From Larus michahellis (lineage: Eukaryota > Chordata > Aves > Charadriiformes > Laridae): DNA of 64,000 nucleotides. This document shows, piece by piece, positions 1 through 11,993 of this stretch. The stretch is taken from contig NC_133899.1 in NCBI RefSeq assembly GCF_964199755.1, positions 23,539,446 to 23,603,445 on the forward strand, in the 5' to 3' direction. The notes under the pieces are model-generated. The model was given only the letters and a program-made list of their open reading frames with translations, was not told where the DNA came from and made no database searches. Within the stretch, counting starts at the first letter, position 1; each line of letters begins with the position of its first letter. Position numbers and translations under genes: made by a program.

Positions 1-2605
1 ACCGCTTGCGTAGCCCCACACACCTGGGGGCTGCAGGCTTTCCTGCTGCCTTCAGCCTCAAAACCACCCTTTCCCACTTGGCACCGCGCCAGGCACAAAA
101 GTGGCCATATCTCTGGAGATTGGTCCCACGCCCAAAGAGCCAGCAGGGAAAACTATGCCTTGTTCTAAAGCTCTTTGGGAACCGCTTGCGTAGCCCCACA
201 CACCTGGGGGCTGCAGGCTTTCCTGCTGCCTTCAGCCTCAAAACCACCCTTTCCCACTTGGCGCCGCGCCAGGCACAAAAATGGCCATATCTCTGGAGAT
301 TGGTCCCACGCCCAAAGAGCCAGCAGGGAAAACTATGCCTTCTTCTAAAGCTCTTTGGGAACCGCTTGCGTAGCCCCACACACCTGGGGGCTGCAGGCTT
401 TCCTGCTGCCTTCAGCCTCAAAACCACCCTTTCCCACTTGGCGCCGCGCCAGGCACAAAAATGGCCATATCTCTGGAGATTGGTCCCACGCCCAAAGAGC
501 CAGCAGGGAAAACTATGCCTTGTTCTAAAGCTCTTTGGGAACCGCTTGCGTAGCCCCACACACCTGGGGGCTGCAGGCTTTCCTGCTGCCTTCAGCCTCA
601 AAACCACCCTTTCCCACTTGGCGCCGCGCCAGGCACAAAAATGGCCATATCTCTGGAGATTGGTCCCACGCCCAAAGAGCCAGCAGGGAAAACTATGCCT
701 TCTTCTAAAGCTCTTTGGGAACCGCTTGCGTAGCCCCACACACCTGGGGGCTGCAGGCTTTCCTGCTGCCTTCAGCCTCAAAACCACCCTTTCCCACTTG
801 GCGCCGCGCCAGGCACAAAAATGGCCATATCTCTGGAGATTGGTCCCACGCCCAAAGAGCCAGCAGGGAAAACTATGCCTTCTTCTAAAGCTCTTTGGGA
901 ACCGCTTGCGTAGCCCCACACACCTGGGGGCTGCAGGCTTTCCTGCTGCCTTCAGCCTCAAAAACACCCTTTCCCACTTGGCGCCGCGCCAGGCACAAAA
1001 ATGGCCATATCTCTGGAGATTGGTCCCACGCCCAAAGAGCCAGCAGGGAAAACTATGCCTTCTTCTAAAGCTCTTTGGGAACCGCTTGCGTAGCCCCACA
1101 CACCTGGGGGCTGCAGGCTTTCCTGCTGCCTTCAGCCTCAAAACCACCCTTTCCCACTTGGCGCCGCGTCAGGCACAAAAATGGCCATATCTCCGGAGAT
1201 TGGTCCCACGCCCAAAGAGCCAGCAGGGAAAACTATGCCTTCTTCTAAAGCTCTTTGGGAACCGCTTGCGTAGCCCCACACACCTGGGGGCTGCAGGCTT
1301 TCCTGCTGCCTTCAGCCTCAAAACCACCCTTTCCCACTTGGCGCCGCGCCAGGCACAAAAATGGCCATATCTCTGGAGATTGGTCCCACGCCCAAAGAGC
1401 CAGCAGGGAAAACTATGCCTTGTTCTGAAGCTCTTTGGGAACCGCTTGCGTAGCCCCACACACCTGGGGGCTGCACGCTTTCCTGCTGCCTTCAGCCTCA
1501 AAACCACCCTTTCCCACTTGGCACCGCGCCAGGCACAAAAGTGGCCATAGGTCTGGAGATTGGTCCCACGCCCAAAGAGCCAGCAGGGAAAACTATGCCT
1601 TCTTCTAAAGCTCTTTGGGAACCGCTTGCGTAGCCCCACACACCTGGGGGATGCAGGCTTTCCCGCTGCCTTCAGCCTCAAAACCACCCTTTCCCACTTG
1701 GCGCCGCCCCAGGCACAAAAATGGCCATATCTCTGGAGATTGGTCCCACGCCCAAAGAGCCAGCAGGGAAAACTATGCCTTCTTCTAAAGCTCTTTGGGA
1801 ACCGCTTGCGTAGCCCCACACACCTGCGGGCTGCAGGCTTTCCTGCTGCCTTCAGCCTCAAAACCACCCTTTCCCACTTGGCACCGCGCCAGGCACAAAA
1901 GTGGCCATAGGTCTGGAGATTGGTCCCACGCCCAAAGAGCCAGCAGGGAAAACTATGCCTTCTTCTAAAGCTCTTTGGGAACCGCTTGCGTAGCTCCACA
2001 CACCTGGGGGCTGCAGGCTTTCCTGCTGCCTTCAGCCTCAAAACCACCCTTTCCCACTTGGCGCCGCGCCAGGCACAAAAATGGCCATATCTCTGGAGAT
2101 TGGTCCCACGCCCAAAGAGCCAGCAGGAAAAATTATGCCTTGTTCTAAAGCTCTTTGGGAACCGCTTGCGTAGCCCCACACACCTGGGGGCTGCAGGCTT
2201 TCCTGCTGCCTTCAGCCTCAAAAACACCCTTTCCCACTTGGCGCCGCGCCAGGCACAAAAGTGGCCATATGTCTGGAGATTGGTCCCACGCCCAAAGAGC
2301 CAGCAGGGAAAACTATGCCTTCTTCTAAAGCTCTTTGGGAACCGCTTGCGTAGCCCCACCCACCTGGGGGATGCAGGCTTTCCTGCTGCCTTCAGCCTCA
2401 AAACCACCCTTTCCCACTTGGCGCCGCGCCAGGCACAAAAATGGCCATATCTCTGGAGATTGGTCCCACGCCCAAAGAGCCAGCAGGGAAAACTATGCCT
2501 TCTTCTAAAGCTCTTTGGGAACCGCTTGCGTAGCCCCACACACCTGGGGGCTGCAGGCTTTCCTGCTGCCTTCAGCCTCAAAACCACCCTTTCCCACTTG
2601 GCGCC
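1..2605 (+). repeat. Homogeneous 180-bp satellite block (subtype A)
   Basis: About 14.5 head-to-tail monomers of exactly 180 bp; the phrase starting 'accgcttgcgtagcccc' recurs at 1, 181, 361, 541 and so on to 2,521. Neighbouring monomers differ at only a few positions, for example t/c in 'tctctggag' and g/c in 'tgccttgttc'. Subtype A is recognised by 'caggcacaaaaatggcc' and 'gattggtcccacg'. It continues beyond the left edge of the window. After about 2,606 the monomers diverge sharply. Because 180 is divisible by three, long open frames run through the block on both strands, but they are the same 60 codons repeated and I do not regard them as genes. Strong homogenisation suggests recent amplification. 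Confidence 0.97.
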
Positions 2606-5600
2606 ATGCCAGCCTCCCAAATTTCCATATGACTGGAGATTCCTGCCACGCCCAAAGAACTATGAGTGAAAACTGTGGCTTGTGTTAAAGCTCTCTGTGA
2701 ACCGCTTCCATGGCCCCACAGACCTTGGGGCTGCGCGCTTTCCTGCCGCCTTCAGTCTAAAAACTACACTTTCCCAATTGGCGCTGTGCCACCCTCCCAA
2801 ATTTCCATATGTCTGGAGATTGCTGCCACGCCCAAATAGCCAGCAGGGAAAACTGTGGCTTGTTCTAAAGCTCTTTGGGAACCGCTTGCATTGCCCCACA
2901 GACATTGGTGCTGCAGGCTTTCCTGCCGAGTGCAGCCTCAATACCACCCTTTCCCACTTGTCGCCATGGACGGTCTACAAAATTTCCTATGTCACGTGAT
3001 AGCTACCACACCCAATGAGTCAGGAGGGAAATCTGTGGCTTGTTCTACAGCTCTTTGGGAACCGCTTGCATGGCCCCACATACCTTGGGTCTGCGGGCTT
3101 TTCTGCCGCCTTTAGTCTCCATACTACTCCTTCCCACTTGGCGCCACAGACGGTCTCCAAATTTCCATATGTCTGGCGATAGCTACCACGCTGAAAGAAC
3201 CAGGAGGGAAAACTGTAACTTGTGCTAAAGATCTTTGGGAACTGCTTGCATGGCCCCACAGACAGTGGCGCTGCGGGCTTTCCTGCCGCCTTCAGCCTCC
3301 ATACCACCCTTTCCCACTTGGCGCCATGGACGGTCTACAAAATTTCCTTTGTCACGTGATAACTACCACGCCCAAAGAGCCAGGAGGGAAAACTGTGGCT
3401 TGTTCCACAGCTCTTTGAGAACCGCTTGCATGGCCCCACATACTTTGGGGGTACGGGCTTTCCTGCCACCTTCAGCCTTCATAGCACTCTTTCCCATTTG
3501 GCGCCGTGCCAGCCTCCAAAATTTCCATATGTCTGGAGACTGCTGCCACGCCGAAAGAGCCAGGATTGAAAACTGTGGCTTTTTCTAAAGCTGTTTGGGA
3601 ACAGCTTCCATGGCACCACAGACCTTGGCGTTGCGGTCTTTCCTGCCGATTTCAGCCTCAAAAAACCCCTGTCCCACTTGGCGCCATGTCAGCCTCCCAG
3701 ATGGCCAGATGTCTGCGGATTGCTGCCACGCCCAAAGAGCCAGGGGGGAAAACTGTGCTTGTTCTAAAGCTCTTTGGGAAGCGCTTGCATGGCCCCACAG
3801 AGCTCGGGCTGCGGGTTTTCCTGCCGCCATCATGCTCAATACCACTCTTTCCCACTTGGCTCCAGGGACGGTCGCCCAAATTTCCATATGTCTGGAGGCT
3901 ACTTCCATGCCCAAAGAGCCAGGAGTGAAAACTGTGGCTTGTTAGAAAGCTCTTTGGGAAGCTCTTGCATGGCCCCACAGACCTTGGGGCTGCGGGCTTT
4001 CCTGTCGCCTTCAGCCTATATACGACTCTTTCAAACTTGGCGCCACGGACGGTCTCCAAAAGTTCCATATGTCTGCTGATTCCTACAACGCCCAAAGAGC
4101 CAGGAGGGAAAACTGTGCCTTCTCCGAAAGCTCTTTGGGAACCGCTTGCATGTCCCCACAGACCTTGGGGCTGCGGGCTTTCCTGCGCCTTCAGACTCAA
4201 AACCACCCTTTCCCACTTGGCGATGTGCCAGCCTCCCAAATGTCCAGATGTCTGCAGATTGCTGCCTCGCCCAAAGAGCCAGGGGGGAAAACTGTGCTTG
4301 TTCTAAAGCTCTTTGGGAACCGCTCGCATGGCCCCACAGACCTTGGGGCTGCGGGCTTTCCTGCCGCCTTTAGCCTAAAAACCACCCTTTCTCACTTGGC
4401 ATCGTGCCAGCCTCCGAAATTTCCATAGGTCTGGAGACTGCTGCCACACCCAAAGAGCCTGGATGGGAAAACTGTGGCTTGTTCTTAAGCTCTTTGGGAA
4501 CTGCTTGCATGGCCCCACAGACCTTGGGGCTGCGGGCTTTCCTGCAGCCTTCATGCTCAAAAATACTTTTTCCCACTCAGCGTCCGGCCAGCCTCGCAAA
4601 TTTCCCTATGTCTGGAGATTGCTACCACGCCCAAAGAGCCAGGAGGGAAAACCGTGGATTTTTCTAAAGCTTTTTGGGAACCGCTTCCATGGCCCCACAG
4701 ACCTTGAGGCTGCGGGCTTTCCTGCCGCCTTCACCCTCCAGAACACCCTTTCCCACTTGGCAACGTGCCAGCGTCCACAATTTTCGTATGTGTGGATATT
4801 GCTGCCACGCCCAAAGAGCCAGCAGGGAAAACTGTGGCTTATTCTAAGACTCTTTGGGAGCCGCTTGCATGGCCCCACAGACATTGGGGCTGCAGGATTT
4901 TCTGCTCCCTTCAGCGTCAATACCTCCCTTTCCCACTTGCCACTGTTACAGTCTCCCAAATTTCCATATGTCTGGAGATTGCTGCCACGCCCAAATAGCC
5001 AGGAGGGAAAACTGTGGCTTGTTCTAAAGCTCTTTGGGAGTCGCTTGCATGGCCCCATAGACATTGGTGCTGCAGGCTTTCCTGCTGCTTTCACCCTCCA
5101 GACCACCGTCTCCCACGTAGCGCCGTCCCAGACTCCCAAATTTCCCTCTCTCTGGACATTGCTACCACGCCCAAAGAAGCAGGAGGGGAAAATGTGGCTT
5201 TTTCTAAAGCTGTTTGAGAACCGCTTCCATGGCCCACAGAACTTGGCACTGCAGGCTGTCCTGCCGCCTTCAGGCTGCAGACCACCCTTTCCCACTTGGT
5301 ACCGTGCCATCCTCCCAAATATCCTTATGTTTGGAGACTGCTGCCACGCCCAAATAGCCTGGACGGAAAACTGTGGCTTGTTCTAAGGCTCTTTGGGAAC
5401 CACTTGCATGGTCCCACAGACCTTGGGTATGCGGTCTTTCCTGCCCCCTTCACCCTCAGTACCACACTTTCTCACTTGGAGCCGTGCAAACCTCCAAAAT
5501 ATCCATATGTCTGTAGTTTGCTGCCACACCCAAAGAGACAGGAGAGAAAACTGTGGTTTGCTCTAAAGCTCTTTGGGAACTGGTTGCATGGCCCCACAGA

Positions 5601-5872
5601 CCTTGCAGCTACGGACTTTCCTGGCAACTTCACCCTCAAAACCACCCTTTCCTACTTGGCGTTACGGACGCTCTCCCAAATTTCCGTATGTCTGGTGATT
5701 GCTACCACGCCCAAAGGGCCAGCAGGGAAAATCGTAGCTTGTTCTAAAGCTCTTTGGGAACTGCTTCCATGGCCCCACAGAGCTCGGGGCAAAGGGCATT
5801 CCTACCGCCTTCAGCCTCAAAAACACGCTTTCCTGCTTGGCGCCGTGCCAGTCTGCAAAATTTCCTTTAGAA
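2606..5872 (+). repeat. Diverged satellite block, same orientation (subtype B)
   Basis: The same roughly 180-bp monomer continues in the same orientation as 1-2,605, but neighbouring units differ at many positions and carry small indels (179-181 bp). The subtype A signature is replaced by 'gtgccagcctcccaaatttcc' and 'gattgctgccacgccc'. Some units carry a variant with 'gccatggacggtctac' (near 2,963 and 3,323). This block looks older or less homogenised than the first 2.6 kb. Confidence 0.95.
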
Positions 5873-5885
5873 CTTTAGAGCTTTA
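5860..5885. other. Satellite inversion junction
   Basis: Left of this point monomers read '...gtctgcaaaatttcc'. Right of it they read as the reverse complement, '...gagctttagaagaagccac'. The junction carries a short duplicated motif (tttagaactttagagctttag) typical of a rearranged edge. There is no spacer or transposon between the two arms, so the switch is a head-to-head joint of the same satellite. Confidence 0.9.
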
Positions 5886-8800
5886 GAAGAAGCCACAGTT
5901 TTCCCTCCTGGCTCTGCAGCCGTGGCTGCAATCCCCAGACATATGGAAATTTGGAACACCGTTCCTGGCATCAAGTGGGAAAGGGTAGTATTGAGGCTGA
6001 AGGCAGCAGGAAAGCATGCAGCCCCAAGGTCTGTGTGGCCATGGAAGCGGTTCGCAAAGAGCTTTGAACAAGCTGCAGTTTTCCCTCCTGGCTCTTTGGG
6101 GATGGCAGCAATCTCCAGACATATGCAAATTTGGGAGGCTGGCACAGCGCCAATTTGGAAAGGGTCTTTTTGAAAGTGATAGCGTCAGGGAAGTCGGCAG
6201 ACGCAAGGTCTATGGAGCCATGGAAGCAGTCCCCAAAGAGCTTTGTAACAAGCCACAGTTTTCCCGCCTGGCTTTTTGGGCGTGGCAGCAAGCTCCAAAC
6301 ATAGGGAAATTTGGGGAGCTGGCACAGTGCCATTTGCGAAAGGGTGGTTTTGAGCCTGAAGGCAGCAGGAAAGCCCGTAGCCTTATGATCTGTGGGGCCA
6401 TGGAAGCGGTTCCCAAAGAGCTTTAGAACAAGTCACAGATTTCCCTACTGCCTCTTTGACGTGGCAGCAATCTCCAGACATATGCAAATTTGGGAAGCTG
6501 GCAGTGCATTAAGTGGGAAAGGGTGCTATTGAGGCTGAAGGCATCAGGAAATCCCGCAGCCCGAATGTCTGTGGGGCCATGCTAGGCGTTCCTAAAGAGC
6601 TTTAGAACAAGCCACAGTTTTCCCTCCTGGCTCTTTGGGCGTGGCAGGAATCTCCAGACATATGCAAATTTGGGAGGCTGGCACGGTGCCATTTGGGAAA
6701 GTGTGTTTTGAGGCTGAAGGTGGTAGGAAAGCCCGCAAACCAAAGGTCTGTGGGGCCATGCAAGCGGTTCCCAAAGAGCTGTAGAACAAGCCACAGTTTT
6801 CCCTCCTAGCTTTTTGGGCCTGTCAGCAGGCTCCAGACATATGCAAATTTGGGAGGATGTCACAGCGCCTATTGGGAAAGGATGGTATTGAGGGTGAAGG
6901 TGGCAGGAATACCCGCAGCCTCAAAGACTGTGGGGCCATGCAAGGGGTTCCCAAAGAGCTTTAGAACAAGCCACAGTTTTCCCTTCTGGCTCTTTGGGCG
7001 TGTCAGCAGTCTGAAGACATATGGATATTTGGGAGGCTGGCATGGGGCCAAGAAGTAAAGGGTCGTTTGGAGGCTGAAGGGGGCAGGAAAGCATGCAGTC
7101 CCAAGGTCTGAGGGCCATGCAAGTGGTTACCAAAGGGCTTTAGAAGAAGCCATGATTTTTCCTCGTGACTCTTTCGGCATGGCAGCAATCTCCTGACATA
7201 TGGAAATTTGGGAGACTGTCCCTGGCGCTAACTGGGAAGGGGTCGTTTTGAGGCTGAAATTGGCAGGAAAGCCCGTAGTCCCAATGTCTGTGGAGTCATG
7301 CCAGCGGTTCCCAAAGAGCTTGTGAACGAGCCACAGTTTTCCCTCCTGGCTCTTTGGGCGTGGCAGCAATCACCAGTCATATGGAAATATTGGAGTCCGT
7401 CCCTGGCGCCAAGTGGAAAAGAGTAGTATGGTGGCTGGAGGCGTCAGGAAAGCCTGCAGCCCCAAGGTCTGTGGGGCGTGCAGGTGGTTCCCATAGAGCT
7501 TTAGAACAAGCCACATTTTTCCCTCCTGGCTCTTTGGGCGTGTCAGCAATCTCCAGACATATGTAAATTTGGGAGGCTGGCACGGCTCCAAGTGGGAAAG
7601 GTTGGTATTGAGCCTGAAGGCGGCAGGAAAGCCCGCATCCTCAAGGTCTGTGGGGCCATGCAAGCGGTTCACAAAGAGCTTTAGAACAAGCCACAGTTTT
7701 CCCTCCTGCCTCTTTGGGCGCAGCAGTATGTCTCCAGACATATATAAATTTGGGAGGCTGGCACGGCGCCAAGTGGGAAAGGGTGTTATTGAGGCAGAAG
7801 ACATCAGGAAAGCCCGGAGCCCCAAGGTCTGTGGGGCCATGCAAGCGTTTGCCAAAGAGCTTTAGAACAAGCCACAGTTTTTCCTCATGGCTCTTTGGAC
7901 GTGGAAGCAATATCCAGATCTGGACATTTGGGAGGCTGTCATGGCGTCAAGTGGGCAAGGGTGGTTTTGAGGTTAAAGGCTGCAGGAAAGCCCGCATCCC
8001 CAGGGTCTGTGGGTCCATGCAAGAGGTTCCGAAAGACCTTTAGAAGAAGCCACACTTCTCCCTCCTGCCTCTTTGGGCGTAGCAGTATATCTATATACAT
8101 ATGAAAATTTGGGAGGCTGGCACAGCGCCAACTGGGAAAGGGTTGTCTGGAGGCTGAAGGCGGCAGGAAAGCCCGCATCCCCAAGGTCTGTGGGGCCATG
8201 CAAGCAGTACACAAAGAGCATTAGAACAAGCCACAATTTTCGCTCGTGGGCTTCGGGCGTAGCAGCAATCTCCAGACATAGGTAAATTTGGGAGACTGGC
8301 ATGTTTCCAACTGGGAAAGGTTTTCTGGAGAATGAGGGCGTCAGGAAAGCCCGCAGCTCCAAGGTGTGTGGTGCCATGCAAGCGGTTCCAAAGGAGCTTT
8401 CGAAAAAGCCACAATTTTCCCTCCAGGCTCTTTGGGCATTGCAGTAGTCTCCAGACATATGGAAATTTTGGACGCTGGCACGGCGCCAATTGGGAAGTGT
8501 AGTCTGGAGGGTGAAGGCAGCAGGAAAGGCTGCAGCCTCAAGGTCTGTCCGGCCATGCAAGCGGTTCCCAAAGAGCTTTAGGACAAGCCACAGGTTTCCC
8601 TCCTGGCTCTTTGGGCGTGGCAGTATATCTCCAGAAATATACAAATTTGGGAGGCTGGCACGGCGCCAAGTGGGAAAGGGTGTTATTGAGGCAGAAGACA
8701 TCAGGAAAACCTGGACCCCAAGGTCTGTGGGGCCATGGAATCGGTTCCTTAAGAGCTTTAGAACAAGCTACAGTTTTCCCTCCTGGCTCTTTGGGCGTGG

Positions 8801-11800
8801 CAGCAATCTCCAGACAAATGGAAATTTGGGAGTCTAGCACGGTGCCAGGTGGGAAAGGGTGGTTTTGAGGCTGAAGGCGGCAAGAAAGCCTGTACCCCCA
8901 AGGTCTGTGGGGCCCTGCAAGCGGTTCCCAAAGAGCTTTAGAACAAGCCACAGTTTTCCCTGCTGGCTCTTTGGGTGTGGCAGCAATCTCCATACATATG
9001 CAATTTTGGGAGACTGCCATGGCGTCAATTGGGAAAGGGAGGTTATTGAGGCTGAATGCGGCAGGAAAGCCCGCATCCCCAAGGTCTGTGTATCCATGCA
9101 AGAGGTTCCGAAAGACCTTTAGAACAAGCCACAGTTTTCCCTCCTGGCTCTTTGGGCGTGGCAGCAATCTCCAGACATAGGGAAATTTGGGAGGCTGGCA
9201 GGGCACCAAGTGGGAAAGGGTGGTTTTGAGGCTAAAGGCGGCAGCAAAGCTTGCAGCCCCAAGGTCTGTGGGGCCATGGAAGCGGTTCCCAAAGAGCTTT
9301 AGAACAACCCACAGTTTCCCCTCCTGGCTCTTTGGGCGCAGCAGTATGTCTTCAGACAGATGCAAATTTGGGAGGCTGGCACGGCACCAAGTGGGAAAGG
9401 GTTGTATGGAGGCAGAAGACATCAGGAAAGCCCGCAGCCCCAAGGTTTGTGGGGCCATGGAAGCGGTTCCCAAAGAGCTTTAGAACAAGGCATAGTTTTC
9501 CCTGCTGGCTCTTTGGGCATGGCAGCAATCTCCAGATATATGGAAACTTGGGCGGCTTCCACGGCGCCAAGTGGGAAAGGGTGTTATTGAGGCTCAAGGC
9601 AGCAGGAAATCCCACAGCCCCAATGTCTGTGGGGCCATGCTAGGCGTTCCTAAAGAGCTTTAGAACAAGCCACAGTTTCCCCTCCTGGCTCTATGGGCGC
9701 AGCAGTATGTCTTCAGACAGATGCAAATTTGGGAGGCTGGCACGGCGCCAAGTGGGAAAGGGTGATTTGGAGGCAGAAGACATCAGGAAAGCCCGCAGTC
9801 CCAAGGTCTGTGGGGCCTTGGAAGCGGTTCCCAAAGAGCTTTAGAACAAGCCACAGTTTACCATCCTGGCTCTTTGGGCATGGCAGCAATCTCCAGACAT
9901 ATGGATATTTTGGAGACCGTCCCTGGCGCCAAGTGGGAATGGTTTTTATTGGGGCTGAAGAGGTCAGGAAAGCCCGCAGCCCCAAGGTCTGTGGGCCATG
10001 CAAGCGTTTCCGAAAGAGATTTAGAACAACCACAGTTTTCCCTCCTGGCTCCTTGGGCATGGCAGCAATCTCCAGACATATGGAAATTTGGGAGGCTAGC
10101 ACGGCGCCAAGTGGGAAAGGGTGGTTTTGAGGGAGAAGACATCAGGACAGCCTGCAGCCCCAAGGTCTGTTGGGCCATGAAAGCGGTTCCCAAAGAGCTT
10201 TAGAAAAAGCCACAGTTTTCCCTCCAGTCTCTTAGGGCGTGGCAGCAATCTCCATACATATGCAATTTTGGGAGACTGCCATGGCGTCAATTGGGAAAGG
10301 GAGGTTATTGAGGCTGAATGCGGCAGGAAAGCCCGCATCCCCAAGGTCTGTGTATCCATGCAAGAGGTTCCGAAAGACCTTTAGAACAAGCCACAGTTTT
10401 CCCTCCTGGCTCTTTGGGCGTGGCAGCAATCTCCAGACATACGGAAATTTGGGAGGCTGGCACGGCACCAAGTGGGAAAGGGTGGTTTTGAGGCTAAAGG
10501 CGGCAGCAAAGCCTGCAGCCCCAAAGTCTGTGGGGCCATGCAAGCGGTTCCCAAAGAGCTTTAGAACAACCCACAGTTTCCCCTCCTGGCTCTTTGGGCG
10601 CAGCAGTATGTCTTCAGACAGATGCAAATTTGGGAGGCTGGCACGGCACCAAGTGGGAAAGGGTTGTTTGGAGGGAGAAGACATCAGGAAAGCCCGCAGC
10701 CCCAAGGTCTGTGGGGCCTTGGAAGCGGTTCCCAAAGAGCTTTAGAACAAGCCACAGTTTACCATCCTCGCTCTTTGGGCATGGCAGCAATCTCCAGACA
10801 TATAGATATTTTGGAGACCATCCCTGGCGCCAAGTGGGAAAGGGTGTTATTGAGGCTGAAGAGGTCAGGAAAGCCCGCAGCCCCAAGGTCTGTGGGGCCA
10901 TGCAATCGTTTCCCAAAGAGATTTAGAACAACCACAGTTTTCCCTCATGGCTCCTTGGGCATGGCAGCAATCTCCAGACATATGGAAATTTGGGAGGCTG
11001 GCACGGCAACAAGTGGGAAAGGCTGGTTTTGAGGCTGAAGGCGGCAGGAAAGCCTGCAGCCCCAAAGTCTCTGGGCCCATGCAAGAGGTTCCCAAAGAGC
11101 TTTAGAACAAGCCACAGTTTTCCCTCCTGGCTCTTTGGGCGTGGAAGCAATCTCCAGAGATATGGAAATTTGGGACGCTGGCGCAGCGCCATTTCGGAAA
11201 GGGTTTTTTTGAGGCTGAATGCGGCAGGAAAGCCCGCAGCCTCAAGGTCTTCGGGGCCATGGAAGCGGTTCTCAAAGAGCTTTAGAACAAGCCACAGTTT
11301 ACCCTCCTGGCTCTTTGGGCATGGCAGAAATCTCCAGACATATGGATATTTTGGAGACCGTCCCTGGCGCCAAGTGGGAAAGGGTGTTATTGAGGCTGAA
11401 GAGGTCAGGAAAGCCCGCAGCCCCAACGTCTGTGGGGCCATGCAAGCGTTTCCCAAAGAGCTTTCGAACAAGCCACAGTTTTCCCTCCTGGCTCTTTGGG
11501 CGTGGAAGCAATCTCCAGACATCTGAACATTTGGGAGGCTGGCAAGGCGCGAAGTGTGAAAGGGTGGTTTTCAGGCTAAAGGCGGCAGGAAATTCTGCAT
11601 CCCCAAGGTCTGTGGGGCCATTCAAGAGGTTCCGAAAGAGCTTTAGAAGAAGCCACAGTTTTCCCTCCTGGCTCTTTCGGCGCAGCAGTAAGTCTCCAGA
11701 CATATGCAAATTTGGGAGGCTTGCACGGCGCCAATTGGGAAAGGGTTGTTTGGAGGCTGAAGGCGGCAGGGAGGCCTGCAGCCCCAAGGTCTGTGGGGCC

Positions 11801-11993
11801 ATGCAAGAGGTTCCGAAAGAGCTTTAGAAGAAGCCACAGTTTTCCCTCCTGGCTCTTTGGGCGTGGCAGCAATCTCCAGACATCTGGAAATTTGGGAGGG
11901 TGGCACGGCGCCAAGTGGGAAAGGGTGTTTTTGAGGCAGGAGACATCAGGAAAGCCTGCAGCCCCAAGGTCTGTGGGGCCATGCAAGTGTTTG

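Noticed and set aside
6-2669. Very long open frames (up to 514 codons) in the satellite on both strands
   Set aside because: The monomer length of 180 bp is a multiple of three, so any stop-free monomer frame stays open for as long as copies are homogeneous. The frames are the same 60-residue unit repeated, without splice sites or known domains.
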